Made by a program: the position numbers and the translations under genes | Shown: positions 23,147 through 32,689 of the stretch, one piece after another | How positions within the stretch are numbered: position 1 is the first letter of the stretch | Layout: the number at the start of each line of letters is the position of its first letter | The notes under the pieces: generated by a model | Database searches by the model: none | The model's input: the letters and a program-made list of their open reading frames with translations, nothing else | What the model was told of the DNA's origin: nothing | Assembly: GCF_023701695.1 (NCBI RefSeq) | Contig: NZ_JAJOZC010000001.1 | Span: forward strand, 3,347,894-3,411,893 | From: Streptomyces sp. RKAG290 | GTDB taxonomy: Bacteria; Actinomycetota; Actinomycetes; Streptomycetales; Streptomycetaceae | Reading direction: 5' to 3' | DNA: 64,000 bases

Positions 23147-24349
23147 ATGCAGCACCGAATCATCGTTCTCGGAGCCGGCTACGCCGGAGCCATCGCCGCC
23201 GGACGCCTCGCCAAGCGACTGCGCCGCGAAGACGTCGCCATCACCCTCGTCAACGCCGAACCCGACTTCGTCGAGCGCGTCCGGATGCACCAGCTCGCGA
23301 CCGGCCAGGACCTCAAGCCCCGCCCGTTCAACGAGATGTTCGCCGGCACCGGAGTCGAAGTGAGGGTCGCGAAGGTCACCGGCATCGACGTCGACCGCCG
23401 GACCGTCGCCGTCGTGGAGGCGGACAGCGTCCCGGAACTGGAGCTGGAGTACGACAGCCTCGTGTACGCCCTGGGCAGCGGCTGGAACAGCCAGGGCGTC
23501 CCCGGCACCGCCGAGCACGCCTACGAGATCGCCGGCCGCCCCGGAGCGCTCCGGCTGCGCGAGCGCCTGGCCCGCCTGGACGCCGGGCAGGCCGTGGTCG
23601 TGGTCGGCGCCGGCCTCACCGGCCTGGAGGCAGCGACCGAGATCGCCGAGGCCCGCCCGGACCTCGACGTCGCCCTCGCCGCCCGCGGCGACCTCGGCGA
23701 CTGGCTCTCGCCCAAGGGCCGTGAACACGTACGGAAGGTCTTCGACAGGCTCGGCATCACCGTGCACGAACAGGCCGCCGTCACCGGCGTCGAGGCGGAC
23801 CGCGTCACCACCGCCGACGGCGGGTCCGTCCCGGCCGCGGTCACCGTGTGGACCACCGGCTTCGCGGTCCACCCGATCGCGAAGGCCACCGCCCTGGAAG
23901 TCTCCGCCACGGGCCAGATCGTGGTCGACGGGACGATGCGCTCGGTCTCGCACCCGGACGTGTACGCCATCGGCGACTCGGCCATGGCGATGGGTCCCGG
24001 CGACAAGCCGCTGCGGATGTCGTGCGCCTCGGGAAGCCCCGCCGCATGGCAGGCCGCCGACGCCATCGCCGCCCGCCTGACCGACGGCAAGCTCCCGAAC
24101 ACCCCGATCCGCTACTTCAACCAGTGCATCTCGCTGGGCCGCAAGGAAGGCCTGATCCAGTACGTCACCGCCGACGACCGCTCCGTCCGGGCCGCCCTGA
24201 CGGGACGGCTCGCCGCCGTCTACAAGGAACTGGTCTGCAAGGGCGCGGCCTGGGGTGTCGCCAACCCGACACTCGGCATGCCGGGCCGGCGCCGCCCCGT
24301 GGTGCGCCGCCAGGCCCAGGAGGGCTCGGCCGTCAACGCCCAGGCCTGA
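23147..24349 (+). CDS. FAD-dependent NAD(P)H oxidoreductase (type II NADH dehydrogenase-like)
   Basis: 400 aa, two-dinucleotide-binding-domain flavoprotein. FAD motif IIVLGAGYAGAIAAGRLAKR at the N-terminus, NAD(P) motif VVVVGAGLTGLEAATEIAEA in the middle, and the C-terminal FAD contact VYAIGDSAMAMG followed by RMSCASGSPAAWQAADAI. No redox-active CxxC is seen, which fits NDH-2-like enzymes and not thioredoxin reductases. The position after an ECF41 sigma gene fits the usual ECF41 partner, so it is probably the sigma's main target. ATG 23147 follows GGAGCAGGG. A Crp-type palindrome lies upstream. Confidence 0.9.
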   Translation: MQHRIIVLGAGYAGAIAAGRLAKRLRREDVAITLVNAEPDFVERVRMHQLATGQDLKPRPFNEMFAGTGVEVRVAKVTGIDVDRRTVAVVEADSVPELELEYDSLVYALGSGWNSQGVPGTAEHAYEIAGRPGALRLRERLARLDAGQAVVVVGAGLTGLEAATEIAEARPDLDVALAARGDLGDWLSPKGREHVRKVFDRLGITVHEQAAVTGVEADRVTTADGGSVPAAVTVWTTGFAVHPIAKATALEVSATGQIVVDGTMRSVSHPDVYAIGDSAMAMGPGDKPLRMSCASGSPAAWQAADAIAARLTDGKLPNTPIRYFNQCISLGRKEGLIQYVTADDRSVRAALTGRLAAVYKELVCKGAAWGVANPTLGMPGRRRPVVRRQAQEGSAVNAQA

Positions 24350-24419
24350 CGCAGACAGCAGAACGGGCGCGCTGAACCGCCGGCCCGTCCCTGTGCGGGA
24401 CAGCCCTTAGGCTGCGCCC

Positions 24420-24848
24420 ATGTGGAGAGAAGCCGCCACCGCAGCCCTGCCGGAGGCCGAGTTCCGGGCACCCGTCGACGCACCGGCCCTGGCCGACGCG
24501 GAGCGGCGCCTGGGCGGGCGCCTGCCGGCGCAGCTGACCGCACTGCTGACTGAGACCGACGGGATGGTCGGGGAGTACGGGACGGACATCATCTGGCCCC
24601 TGGACCACATCGTGGAACAGAACCTGCTGTTCCGGTCCCCCGACACCTTCCCGGGCCTGTACATGCCCTTCGACCCGCTGCTGTTCTTCGGTGACAACAG
24701 CGGGGGCGACCAGTTCGCCTTCGTGGTGACGCCCGAGCGCCCGGACATCTTCGTCTGGGACCACGAGACCGACAGCCGACTGTGGGCCGCCCGGGAACTG
24801 GAGGACTACCTGCACCGGGCCCTCGCGGGGGACGGGGACTGGTGGTAG
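24420..24848 (+). CDS. SMI1/KNR4 (SUKH) family protein
   Basis: 142 aa. The fold signature LADAERRLGGRLPAQLTALL, TETDGMVGEYG, IIWPLDHIVEQN, MPFDPLLFFGDNSGGDQFAF and VFVWDHETDSRLWAARELED-like ending (FVWDHETDSRLWAA) match the SUKH superfamily. Members are immunity proteins of contact-dependent or polymorphic toxin systems, or housekeeping relatives. No toxin gene is adjacent, so an immunity role is not supported here; it may be one of the widespread solitary members. The gene lies 70 bases after the oxidoreductase and is followed by a short tandem repeat and tRNA-Arg. Confidence 0.85.
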   Translation: MWREAATAALPEAEFRAPVDAPALADAERRLGGRLPAQLTALLTETDGMVGEYGTDIIWPLDHIVEQNLLFRSPDTFPGLYMPFDPLLFFGDNSGGDQFAFVVTPERPDIFVWDHETDSRLWAARELEDYLHRALAGDGDWW

Positions 24849-24865
24849 CCGGGGGCGGCGGGCAC

Positions 24866-24913
24866 TGATGTCGGGCGTTGGCGTCGGGCGTTGATGTCGG
24901 GCGTTGCTGTCGG
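24866..24913. repeat. 13-bp tandem repeat, about 3.7 copies
   Basis: The unit TGATGTCGGGCGT is repeated with one to two changes at 24866, 24879, 24892 and partly at 24905. It begins 18 bases after the SMI1/KNR4 stop, in non-coding DNA. Confidence 0.85.
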
Positions 24914-24935
24914 ACACCGGTGCACGGACAACGCG

Positions 24936-24967
24936 AGAGGCCCCCAGGATTTCTCCTGGGGGCCTCT
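24936..24967 (-). terminator. Terminator of tRNA-Arg(ACG)
   Basis: Perfect 14-bp stem (24936-24949 with 24954-24967), loop TTTC. It lies 9 bases beyond the tRNA 3' end on the minus strand. Confidence 0.88.
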
Positions 24968-24976
24968 GGCCTGCTG

Positions 24977-25049
24977 TGCACTCGGCAGGATTCGAACCTG
25001 CAACCTTCTGATCCGTAGTCAGATGCTCTATCCGTTAAGCTACGAGTGC
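24977..25049 (-). tRNA. tRNA-Arg (anticodon ACG)
   Basis: The acceptor arms GCACTCG/CGAGTGC pair perfectly. The anticodon stem-loop CTGA-CTACGGA-TCAG gives ACG; the T arm has GGTTCGAATCC; the discriminator is A. There is no encoded CCA. A34 of this tRNA is the expected substrate of TadA, whose gene end is at the left edge of the window. Confidence 0.97.
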
Positions 25050-25224
25050 TTGGCGTCCTGGGCTTTTCTGCCCCGTCGGCGTTGCGAGAACAACATTACA
25101 TGACCTGCGCCGTCACGCGAAATCCATTAGCCACACCCCTGCTGAGCTGTGAAAACACCCGTTCGGCGACGTCTGTTGGCTGCTGCGTCCAGGCCCGTCC
25201 CCGACCCGTTGCGGCCCGGATACG

Positions 25225-25258
25225 ACCGAAGCCCCGGCCAGTGGCTCGGGGCTTCGGT
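25225..25258 (-). terminator. Terminator of tRNA-Ser(GCU)
   Basis: ACCGAAGCCCCG (25225-25236) and CGGGGCTTCGGT (25247-25258) are perfect 12-bp arms with a 10-nt loop, 7 bases past the tRNA end on the minus strand. Confidence 0.85.
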
Positions 25259-25265
25259 GATCACG

Positions 25266-25356
25266 CGGAGGCGGAGGGATTTGAACCCTCGATGGGCTTT
25301 AAGACCCAAACCGCATTAGCAGTGCGGCGCCATAGACCGGACTAGGCGACGCCTCC
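25266..25356 (-). tRNA. tRNA-Ser (anticodon GCU)
   Basis: Class II tRNA with acceptor GGAGGCG/CGCCTCC, anticodon stem CCGCA/TGCGG and loop CTGCTAA (GCU, for AGC/AGU), a long variable arm and T arm GGTTCAAATCC. Discriminator G. Canonical serine tRNA features are all present. Confidence 0.97.
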
Positions 25357-25580
25357 AGCACACCCCGCGCAAGCGCGGGTGGTGCGTGCAGATGATGACA
25401 CAGCTCCTCGCCGTGTCACCAATCGCTGCCTACGGTACTAGGCAGTCGGCCGCCAGAGCAAAGTGCTGCGGTTGCGCAACGCCGTGGCGTGCGGAGCGTT
25501 AGTCATGCGGGGGCGCCGCCCCCGCCGTTCCCCTCTGTCGCCGGCCACTGCCGACGACGTGCACGACCACAGGAGCCCGC

Positions 25581-26048
25581 ATGCTGCGTCGCCTCGCCCT
25601 CACCGCTGTCGTGTCCCTCGCCGCGCTGTCCGCCCTCGCACCCGCCGCCTCGGCCTCGGCCGGGCCCCTGCCGCTGCCGCTGCCGCTGTCCCTGCCCGTC
25701 CTCCAGGGCGACGACGCGCAGACGACTCAGCTGACCGTGGTCGTCTCGGGGTCGGGGGACCGGGCGGCGGACGGCCGCTACGAGCTGGAGTGCGACCCGG
25801 CGGGCGGCAGCCACCCGGTGGCGAAGCAGGCCTGTGAGCGGCTGGCGCAGCTGCCGGGCGAGAGTGCGGACCCGTTCGCCCCGGTGCCCGCCGACGCGAT
25901 GTGCACTCAGCAGTTCGGCGGATCCGCCACCGCCCGGGTCACCGGACGCTGGCACGGGCGAAGCATCGATGCCGCGTTCGACCGGACCAACGGGTGCGAG
26001 ATCGCCCGTTGGAACAGCCTGCGCCCGGTGCTCCCGAACGTCCGCTGA
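25581..26048 (+). CDS. Secreted subtilisin-inhibitor-like (SSI family) protein
   Basis: 155 aa. A signal peptide is clear (MLRRLALTAVVSLAALSALAP...ASASAG). The mature part has SSI landmarks: YELECDPAGGSHPVAKQACE, ADPFAPVPADAMCTQQFGG, TARVTGRWHGRSIDAAFDR, and NGCEIARWNSLRPVL. Four cysteines match the two disulfides of the family. SSI proteins are dimeric inhibitors of serine proteases. Aligning MCTQQ with MCPMV of classic SSI puts Gln at P1, where Met or Lys is usual, so its protease target may differ. A Pro/Leu-rich stretch (LPLPLPLSLP) follows the signal. It is a single-gene unit. Confidence 0.9.
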   Translation: MLRRLALTAVVSLAALSALAPAASASAGPLPLPLPLSLPVLQGDDAQTTQLTVVVSGSGDRAADGRYELECDPAGGSHPVAKQACERLAQLPGESADPFAPVPADAMCTQQFGGSATARVTGRWHGRSIDAAFDRTNGCEIARWNSLRPVLPNVR

Positions 26049-26260
26049 GCAGCGGCTCCACCCTTGGCGGGGCGGCCCCCAGGGCACGTAATGGGCCAGA
26101 GTCGTACACCGTATGCACAGAACCTTGGTGAGAGCTCCCCCTCATCCGCCGCCCCTTGCCCCTCCCCTGCCTTTAGACTCCTCCAGTGACAGCCTGAGGC
26201 CCGAGGGGCAAGATGGGGCCGCTGTCGGCAAGGTGCAGTAATCAGGGAGGAAGCGTCGTC

Positions 26261-29200
26261 GTGAGCAGCAGGCCATCCCGAGGCGCTGCTCGCCTCGCAG
26301 CCATACTCGACGCCCTGCCGGACGGGCTACTGCTCGTCAACTGCAACGGTACGGTCGTCAACGCCAACACCATCGCCCTCGAAATGTTCGAGACGCCGGG
26401 CACCGCGCTCGTCGGACGCGGACTGCTCGATCTGCTGCCGGAGTTCGACTCCAAGCTGATCCCGGGGTCGATGCGGAGGCCGGAGGCTGCGGACGAGCGG
26501 GGCCGGACCAAGCCCACGCGGATGACCGCGCGGCGCACCGACGGCAACGAGTACCCCGTCGAGGTGACGAGCGCCAGCCTGGAGGACGGGCAGGCCGCGT
26601 ACAACGACGTCCAGATCAACTACAGCGGCACTTACACGGGCGACGAGCTGCTGATGCTCGTCGTGCGCGATCTGTCGGGCACGGTCGACACCGAGGCCGA
26701 GCTGGCCCGGTCGCAGCGCCAGACCGAGATGATCCTGCGGGCCGCGTCCGAGGGTGTCGTCGGCACGGACACGGACGGCCGTGTCGTGCTGGTCAATCCC
26801 GCCGCCGCACAGATCCTCGGCTTCCGCGCCACCGACCTGGGCGGCCAGGAGCTGCATCCGCTGATCCTGCACTCGCGGGCCGAGGGTGAGCCGTTCCCGT
26901 ACGAGGAGTCGCCGCTGGCCGACACCCTCAAGTCGGGTCGCAAGCACCGGGTGCGCGGGCAGGTCCTGTGGTCCAAGAGCGGCGCACAGGTGCCGGTCGA
27001 CCTGACCACGGCGCCCGTGCGGGACGGCGACCAGCTGGTCGGCGCGGTGATGACGTTCACCGACCGCAGGCCGTACGAGGAACTCGGCGAACACCACTCC
27101 TCCGAGGTCGCCGAGCTGATCGCGAGCCACACCGCCACCGTCACCGAGCTGACCACGGGCCACAGCGCGGAGATCACCGCACTGACTGAACGGCACGCCG
27201 CGGAGCTGGCCGACCGGACCGAGCGGTATGCCTCCGCGCTGGAGGAGCAGGCCGAACGGCTGGAGGAGAGGGACGTGCTGCTGGCGGACCTGTCCGCCCG
27301 GCACACCCAGCTGACCGCCGTGCTCGGCGAGTCGCTGCGCGGGCCGCTGGAGGAGCTGCGCGGCGAGCTGTCCATGCTCGCCGCCGACCCGGCGGGCCAG
27401 CTGTGGCCCGAGGCCAACCAGATCCTGCACCACCTTGCCGCGGGCTATGCGCGGATGACGACGCTCGTCGACAACGTACTGAGCTACCAGCGCCTGGACG
27501 GCGGCTCCGAGGCGCTCGTCAAGACGAACGTGCTCCTCGACGGCGTGGTGACGGCCGGCATCGACGCCGCGGTCGAGCTGATCGGGCCCGGCCGCGCCCA
27601 GTTCGCGGTGCACGCGCCGCCGATCGAGGCCGAGGTCGACGCGGGGCGGCTGGTGACCGCGCTCGCGCACCTGGTCGCGGACGTCGCCGGGGTCGACTCG
27701 ACTGGCAAGGCCCGGCTGGTGCCGGGCGGCGGCTACGTCGACTCGACGGTCGTCGTCGCCGCGGCACAGCGCGGTGAGGTCGTACGGATCGAGGTGCGCG
27801 GGCCGTTCGCCGGGGGAGACCCGGTGCACGAGCCGATCGTGCGCGGGATCGTGCGGGCGCACGGCGGCGTGCTCCAGACGCACGAGATGCCGGGCATGAG
27901 CGGCAGCGCGTACGTGCTCGAGGTGCCGCTGGGCGCGGGCTCGGGGACGGTGCTGCCGCCGATGCCTCCGGAGGCCGCTGACCCGGCCGTGACTCAGGGG
28001 CTTCCCGAGGCGTCGCAGGCTGCGGCGGCTCAGGAGAGTCAGGACACCGGGGTCGCTCACGAGAGCGGCGGGGGGCGGCGCCGGGCGCGCAGGGCCTCCA
28101 CCGATGCCTTCCTGGAGAGCCCGGTGGACGGTTCCGAGGGTGCGGGCGAGCTCGGCGCGGCAGCCGGGGACACCGGAGCGGCCGAGCCGACCGGCCGGCG
28201 TCGGGCCCGGCGGGAGCCTGCGACCGGAACAGCTGCCGACTCCGTGGACCCGGCAGCGGCAGCGGCCGCCGTCGAGCACGACGGGACGTACCCGCACGAA
28301 CTCATCCCGGCCCAGCAGGGCCAGGGCTCCGGGCGCAGGCGCGGCCGCCCCAGCCCGGCGGAGACGGCCGCCGCTCAGGCTGCCGGCGGCCAGCAGGGCC
28401 CCGGGCAGGCCCTCGCACTGCCCGCTGCCGCGACTCCCCCGGCGCCTTCCGAGGGGTCCGTGGTGACGGCGGCCGAGGGTGCTCAGGGGGCCGGGGGCCG
28501 CCCGCAGCGCGGCCAGACCGTGCCGCCCCGGGGCGTGCCCGCCGAGGCGCCGACCGGGGGACACCGGGCGCACCGGGGCGCGGAGGGCCGGCTGGCGCTT
28601 CCCGCCCTGCCTTCGGTGAACGCCGTCGGCTCCGAGGCCCCCGCGGACTACTCGGACCTCGCCCCTGCCACGCGGACGCAGGCGCCGGGCCAGGAGAACC
28701 GTCAGGCGGCGCCCGCTCCGGAATCCGCACCCGCGCAGCAGCCGACCGGGCGGCGGGCGCGGCGCGCACTGTCGATCGCACAGGACCGGGCCGCTCAGGC
28801 CGAGCCGACAGGCCCCCGGGTCCCCTTCGCCCTGCCGCCCGCCGCCGCCGACCGGCTGCCGCCCGCCGCCACTGAGGCGGACGGCTCGCTGCCGGGGCGC
28901 CACGACGCCGCATCCGGTGAGCCGGACCACGACCACACCCCGCCGCAGCCGCACCCGCTCCCGACCGGCCGACGCCGGGCCCGGCACGCGGACGGGGACG
29001 GCGACGCAAGCACCCACGCGAACGGGGGCGCGAACGCGAGCGCCCCGGCGCAGGGCGACCCGTCCGGTATGCCCATGCCGAACGTGCCGTCCGCGCCCTT
29101 CGGCCAGCCCGAACAGGCCGCACCGTCCGCGCCCTTCGGCCAGCCCGAACAGGCCGCACCGAGCGCGCCCTTCGGCCAGCCCGAACAGGCCGGTCCGACC

Positions 29201-30685
29201 GCCCCCTTCGGCCAGCCCGAACAGGCCGTGCCCGCCGCGCAGCCGGCACCGCCCGCGCAGCCCGATGACTGGGAACAGCCCGGTGACTGGGAGCAGCCCG
29301 GTGACCCCCGGCAGGACGGCGCACCGGGGCAGCGCCGCGGAACGTCGGCCGGGCCTGCCGTCGAGCCGCCCTCCGGCGACGCGGAGTGGCCCGGGGCCGG
29401 CCGCACCACGCACACCACCGGCACCGCCGCGGCCGAGAACGCCCGCGGCGCCGCCGGTCCTCCCGTGCCCGACGAGAGCCGTCCGCGGACCCTCGTACCC
29501 GGGCCGGACGCGCGCAGGCAGCCGTTGCCCGCCGAGGCGCCCATGCCCGGAGGGTCGCCGGACTCGACGCAGGGGCGCGCGTTCAGCGTGCGGACGCTGG
29601 GGCAGGGCGTGCCGTTCGCCCAGCACATCGCGCACCAGCAGAACCAGACGCTCGGCGGCGCCGGCCGGCGCCGCAAGCTCGCGGCACCGCCCGAGGCCGA
29701 CCGGCCCGACCGGCCTGCCCTGTCGGGGCCCGCTGCCGCGGCGCCGGAGCCGGCGGAGCCGCAGCCCGGCCCGGGCGGCACCGGTCCCGGCGGCACCGTT
29801 CAGGGGTCGGGGCAGCTCCTGTCCGCTCCGGCGGCCGAAGGCCGTGCCTACGCCATAGGGGCGCCCGACGAGGGCGCCGAGGGGCCGCAGCCACTGGACG
29901 GCCCCGGTGGCGCGGTCGAGGTCGCCAACCGCCCCTCCCCGCAGCCCGTCGACGACGAGCTGCCCCCGGAGCCGCTGGACAACCCGCGCCGGCTGCTCGT
30001 CTGGCCCGCGCCCGACGTCTCCACCCAGCAGGCCCTGAGCGACCGCGGCTACCGCCCGGTGATCGTGCACTCGCGCGAGGAGGTCGACGCGCAGATCGCC
30101 GCGTTCCCCGCCGCGCTCTTCGTGGACCCGCTGACCGGTCCCATCACCCGTAAGGCGCTGCAGTCGTTGCGGCAGGCGGCGGTGGCGGCCGAGGTGCCGG
30201 TGCTGGTGACGGCCGGTCTGGGGCAGGCCTCGCGGGAGGCCGCGTACGGCGCCGACCCTGCCGTACTCCTGAAGGCGCTCGCCCCGCGCGACAGCGAACA
30301 GCACCCGCCCCGTGTCCTGCTGATCGAGGAGCACGAGGACATCGCGCTCGCGCTGACGCAGACCCTGGAGCGCCGGGGCATGCAGGTCGCCTGTGCCGCG
30401 ACCGACAGCGAGGCCGTCTCGCTGGCGACCCGGATGCGGCCGAACCTGGTGGTGATGGACCTGATGCAGGTACGCCGCCGCCGGGCCGGGATCGTCGACT
30501 GGCTGCGCGCCAACGGCCAGCTGAACCGCACCCCGCTGGTCGTCTACACCTCCGCCGACATGAGCGAGTCCGACCTGCCGAAGCTGAGTTCGGGGGAGAC
30601 CGTGCTCTTCCTCGCCGAGCGTTCGACGAGCGACGAGGTGCAGTCACGCATCGTCGACCTGCTCGCGAAGATAGGGACCAACTGA
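26261..30685 (+). CDS. Very large PAS / kinase-like / receiver-like signalling protein
   Basis: 1474 aa from GTG 26261, preceded by GGGAGGAAG. Order: PAS (about 10-140; LDALPDGLLLVNCNGTVVNA), PAS (about 150-275; ILRAASEGVVGTDTDGRVVL), a Glu/His-rich coiled coil (about 280-355), then a histidine-kinase-like part. There the HisKA helix reads LGESLRGPLEELRGEL, with no His at the phosphoacceptor site. The ATPase-like part is also degenerate. A roughly 670-residue Pro/Ala/Gln-rich disordered linker follows, with four 12-residue repeats, then a receiver-like end (RVLLIEEHEDIALALTQTLE; LVVMDLMQVRRRRAGI) with the Asp but Glu where Lys is expected. It looks like a non-canonical scaffold rather than an enzyme. 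It is monocistronic. Confidence 0.8.
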   Translation: MSSRPSRGAARLAAILDALPDGLLLVNCNGTVVNANTIALEMFETPGTALVGRGLLDLLPEFDSKLIPGSMRRPEAADERGRTKPTRMTARRTDGNEYPVEVTSASLEDGQAAYNDVQINYSGTYTGDELLMLVVRDLSGTVDTEAELARSQRQTEMILRAASEGVVGTDTDGRVVLVNPAAAQILGFRATDLGGQELHPLILHSRAEGEPFPYEESPLADTLKSGRKHRVRGQVLWSKSGAQVPVDLTTAPVRDGDQLVGAVMTFTDRRPYEELGEHHSSEVAELIASHTATVTELTTGHSAEITALTERHAAELADRTERYASALEEQAERLEERDVLLADLSARHTQLTAVLGESLRGPLEELRGELSMLAADPAGQLWPEANQILHHLAAGYARMTTLVDNVLSYQRLDGGSEALVKTNVLLDGVVTAGIDAAVELIGPGRAQFAVHAPPIEAEVDAGRLVTALAHLVADVAGVDSTGKARLVPGGGYVDSTVVVAAAQRGEVVRIEVRGPFAGGDPVHEPIVRGIVRAHGGVLQTHEMPGMSGSAYVLEVPLGAGSGTVLPPMPPEAADPAVTQGLPEASQAAAAQESQDTGVAHESGGGRRRARRASTDAFLESPVDGSEGAGELGAAAGDTGAAEPTGRRRARREPATGTAADSVDPAAAAAAVEHDGTYPHELIPAQQGQGSGRRRGRPSPAETAAAQAAGGQQGPGQALALPAAATPPAPSEGSVVTAAEGAQGAGGRPQRGQTVPPRGVPAEAPTGGHRAHRGAEGRLALPALPSVNAVGSEAPADYSDLAPATRTQAPGQENRQAAPAPESAPAQQPTGRRARRALSIAQDRAAQAEPTGPRVPFALPPAAADRLPPAATEADGSLPGRHDAASGEPDHDHTPPQPHPLPTGRRRARHADGDGDASTHANGGANASAPAQGDPSGMPMPNVPSAPFGQPEQAAPSAPFGQPEQAAPSAPFGQPEQAGPTAPFGQPEQAVPAAQPAPPAQPDDWEQPGDWEQPGDPRQDGAPGQRRGTSAGPAVEPPSGDAEWPGAGRTTHTTGTAAAENARGAAGPPVPDESRPRTLVPGPDARRQPLPAEAPMPGGSPDSTQGRAFSVRTLGQGVPFAQHIAHQQNQTLGGAGRRRKLAAPPEADRPDRPALSGPAAAAPEPAEPQPGPGGTGPGGTVQGSGQLLSAPAAEGRAYAIGAPDEGAEGPQPLDGPGGAVEVANRPSPQPVDDELPPEPLDNPRRLLVWPAPDVSTQQALSDRGYRPVIVHSREEVDAQIAAFPAALFVDPLTGPITRKALQSLRQAAVAAEVPVLVTAGLGQASREAAYGADPAVLLKALAPRDSEQHPPRVLLIEEHEDIALALTQTLERRGMQVACAATDSEAVSLATRMRPNLVVMDLMQVRRRRAGIVDWLRANGQLNRTPLVVYTSADMSESDLPKLSSGETVLFLAERSTSDEVQSRIVDLLAKIGTN
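29087..29230 (+). repeat. 36-bp in-frame tandem repeat, four copies
   Basis: Units at 29087, 29123, 29159 and 29195 encode P-S-A-P-F-G-Q-P-E-Q-A-A with few changes. They lie in the disordered linker of the large signalling protein. A shorter repeat, DWEQPG, follows. Confidence 0.92.
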
Positions 30686-30742
30686 CCGCCGGGCAGCAGC
30701 AGCGGCGGAGCGGCAGCGGCGGAAACAGCAGTGACGCGAACG

Positions 30743-30782
30743 CGATGAGGGCGGTACGGGTTTCCCCGTACCGCCCTCATCG
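30743..30782. terminator. Bidirectional terminator between convergent genes
   Basis: Perfect 18-bp stem (30743-30760 with 30765-30782) around the loop TTTC. It separates the signalling gene (+) from the acyl-CoA ligase gene (-). Confidence 0.92.
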
Positions 30783-30799
30783 TGTCCACGACCGCCGGC

Positions 30800-32449
<1,650 letters not shown>

Positions 32450-32689
32450 GGCGTCCTCCCGGTGGGCGCTACGCGGCAGTAAGGTTCCGCTGATTCTGCG
32501 CACATACCGCGTGGTATGTCACTACTCCCGGGCGTACGAATCGGTGTCGAGCGACAAAATCACACCAGTCGGACACAACGGCCGAACACTCCTCAAGCCT
32601 GCCCGTGGCGTGGTCTGCGACCTGCCCGCGGCATCATCCGAACGAGAGGCACTTGGTCTCCGGCCTGCCCGTGGCTCCGGTTCGACGGC

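Noticed and set aside
24420-24848. SMI1/KNR4 protein as an immunity gene of a toxin system
   Set aside because: No toxin, secretion or polymorphic-toxin gene is adjacent; many solitary members exist in streptomycetes.
26101-26117. GTACACCGTAT resembling half of the TetR operator at 13148-13161
   Set aside because: Only 11 bases match, there is no second arm, and it lies well upstream of the signalling gene; chance is a sufficient explanation.
26327-30334. Minus-strand open frame of 1335 aa opposite the large signalling gene
   Set aside because: It is a mirror of the strong codon bias and the repeats of the sense gene; no start signal or domain.
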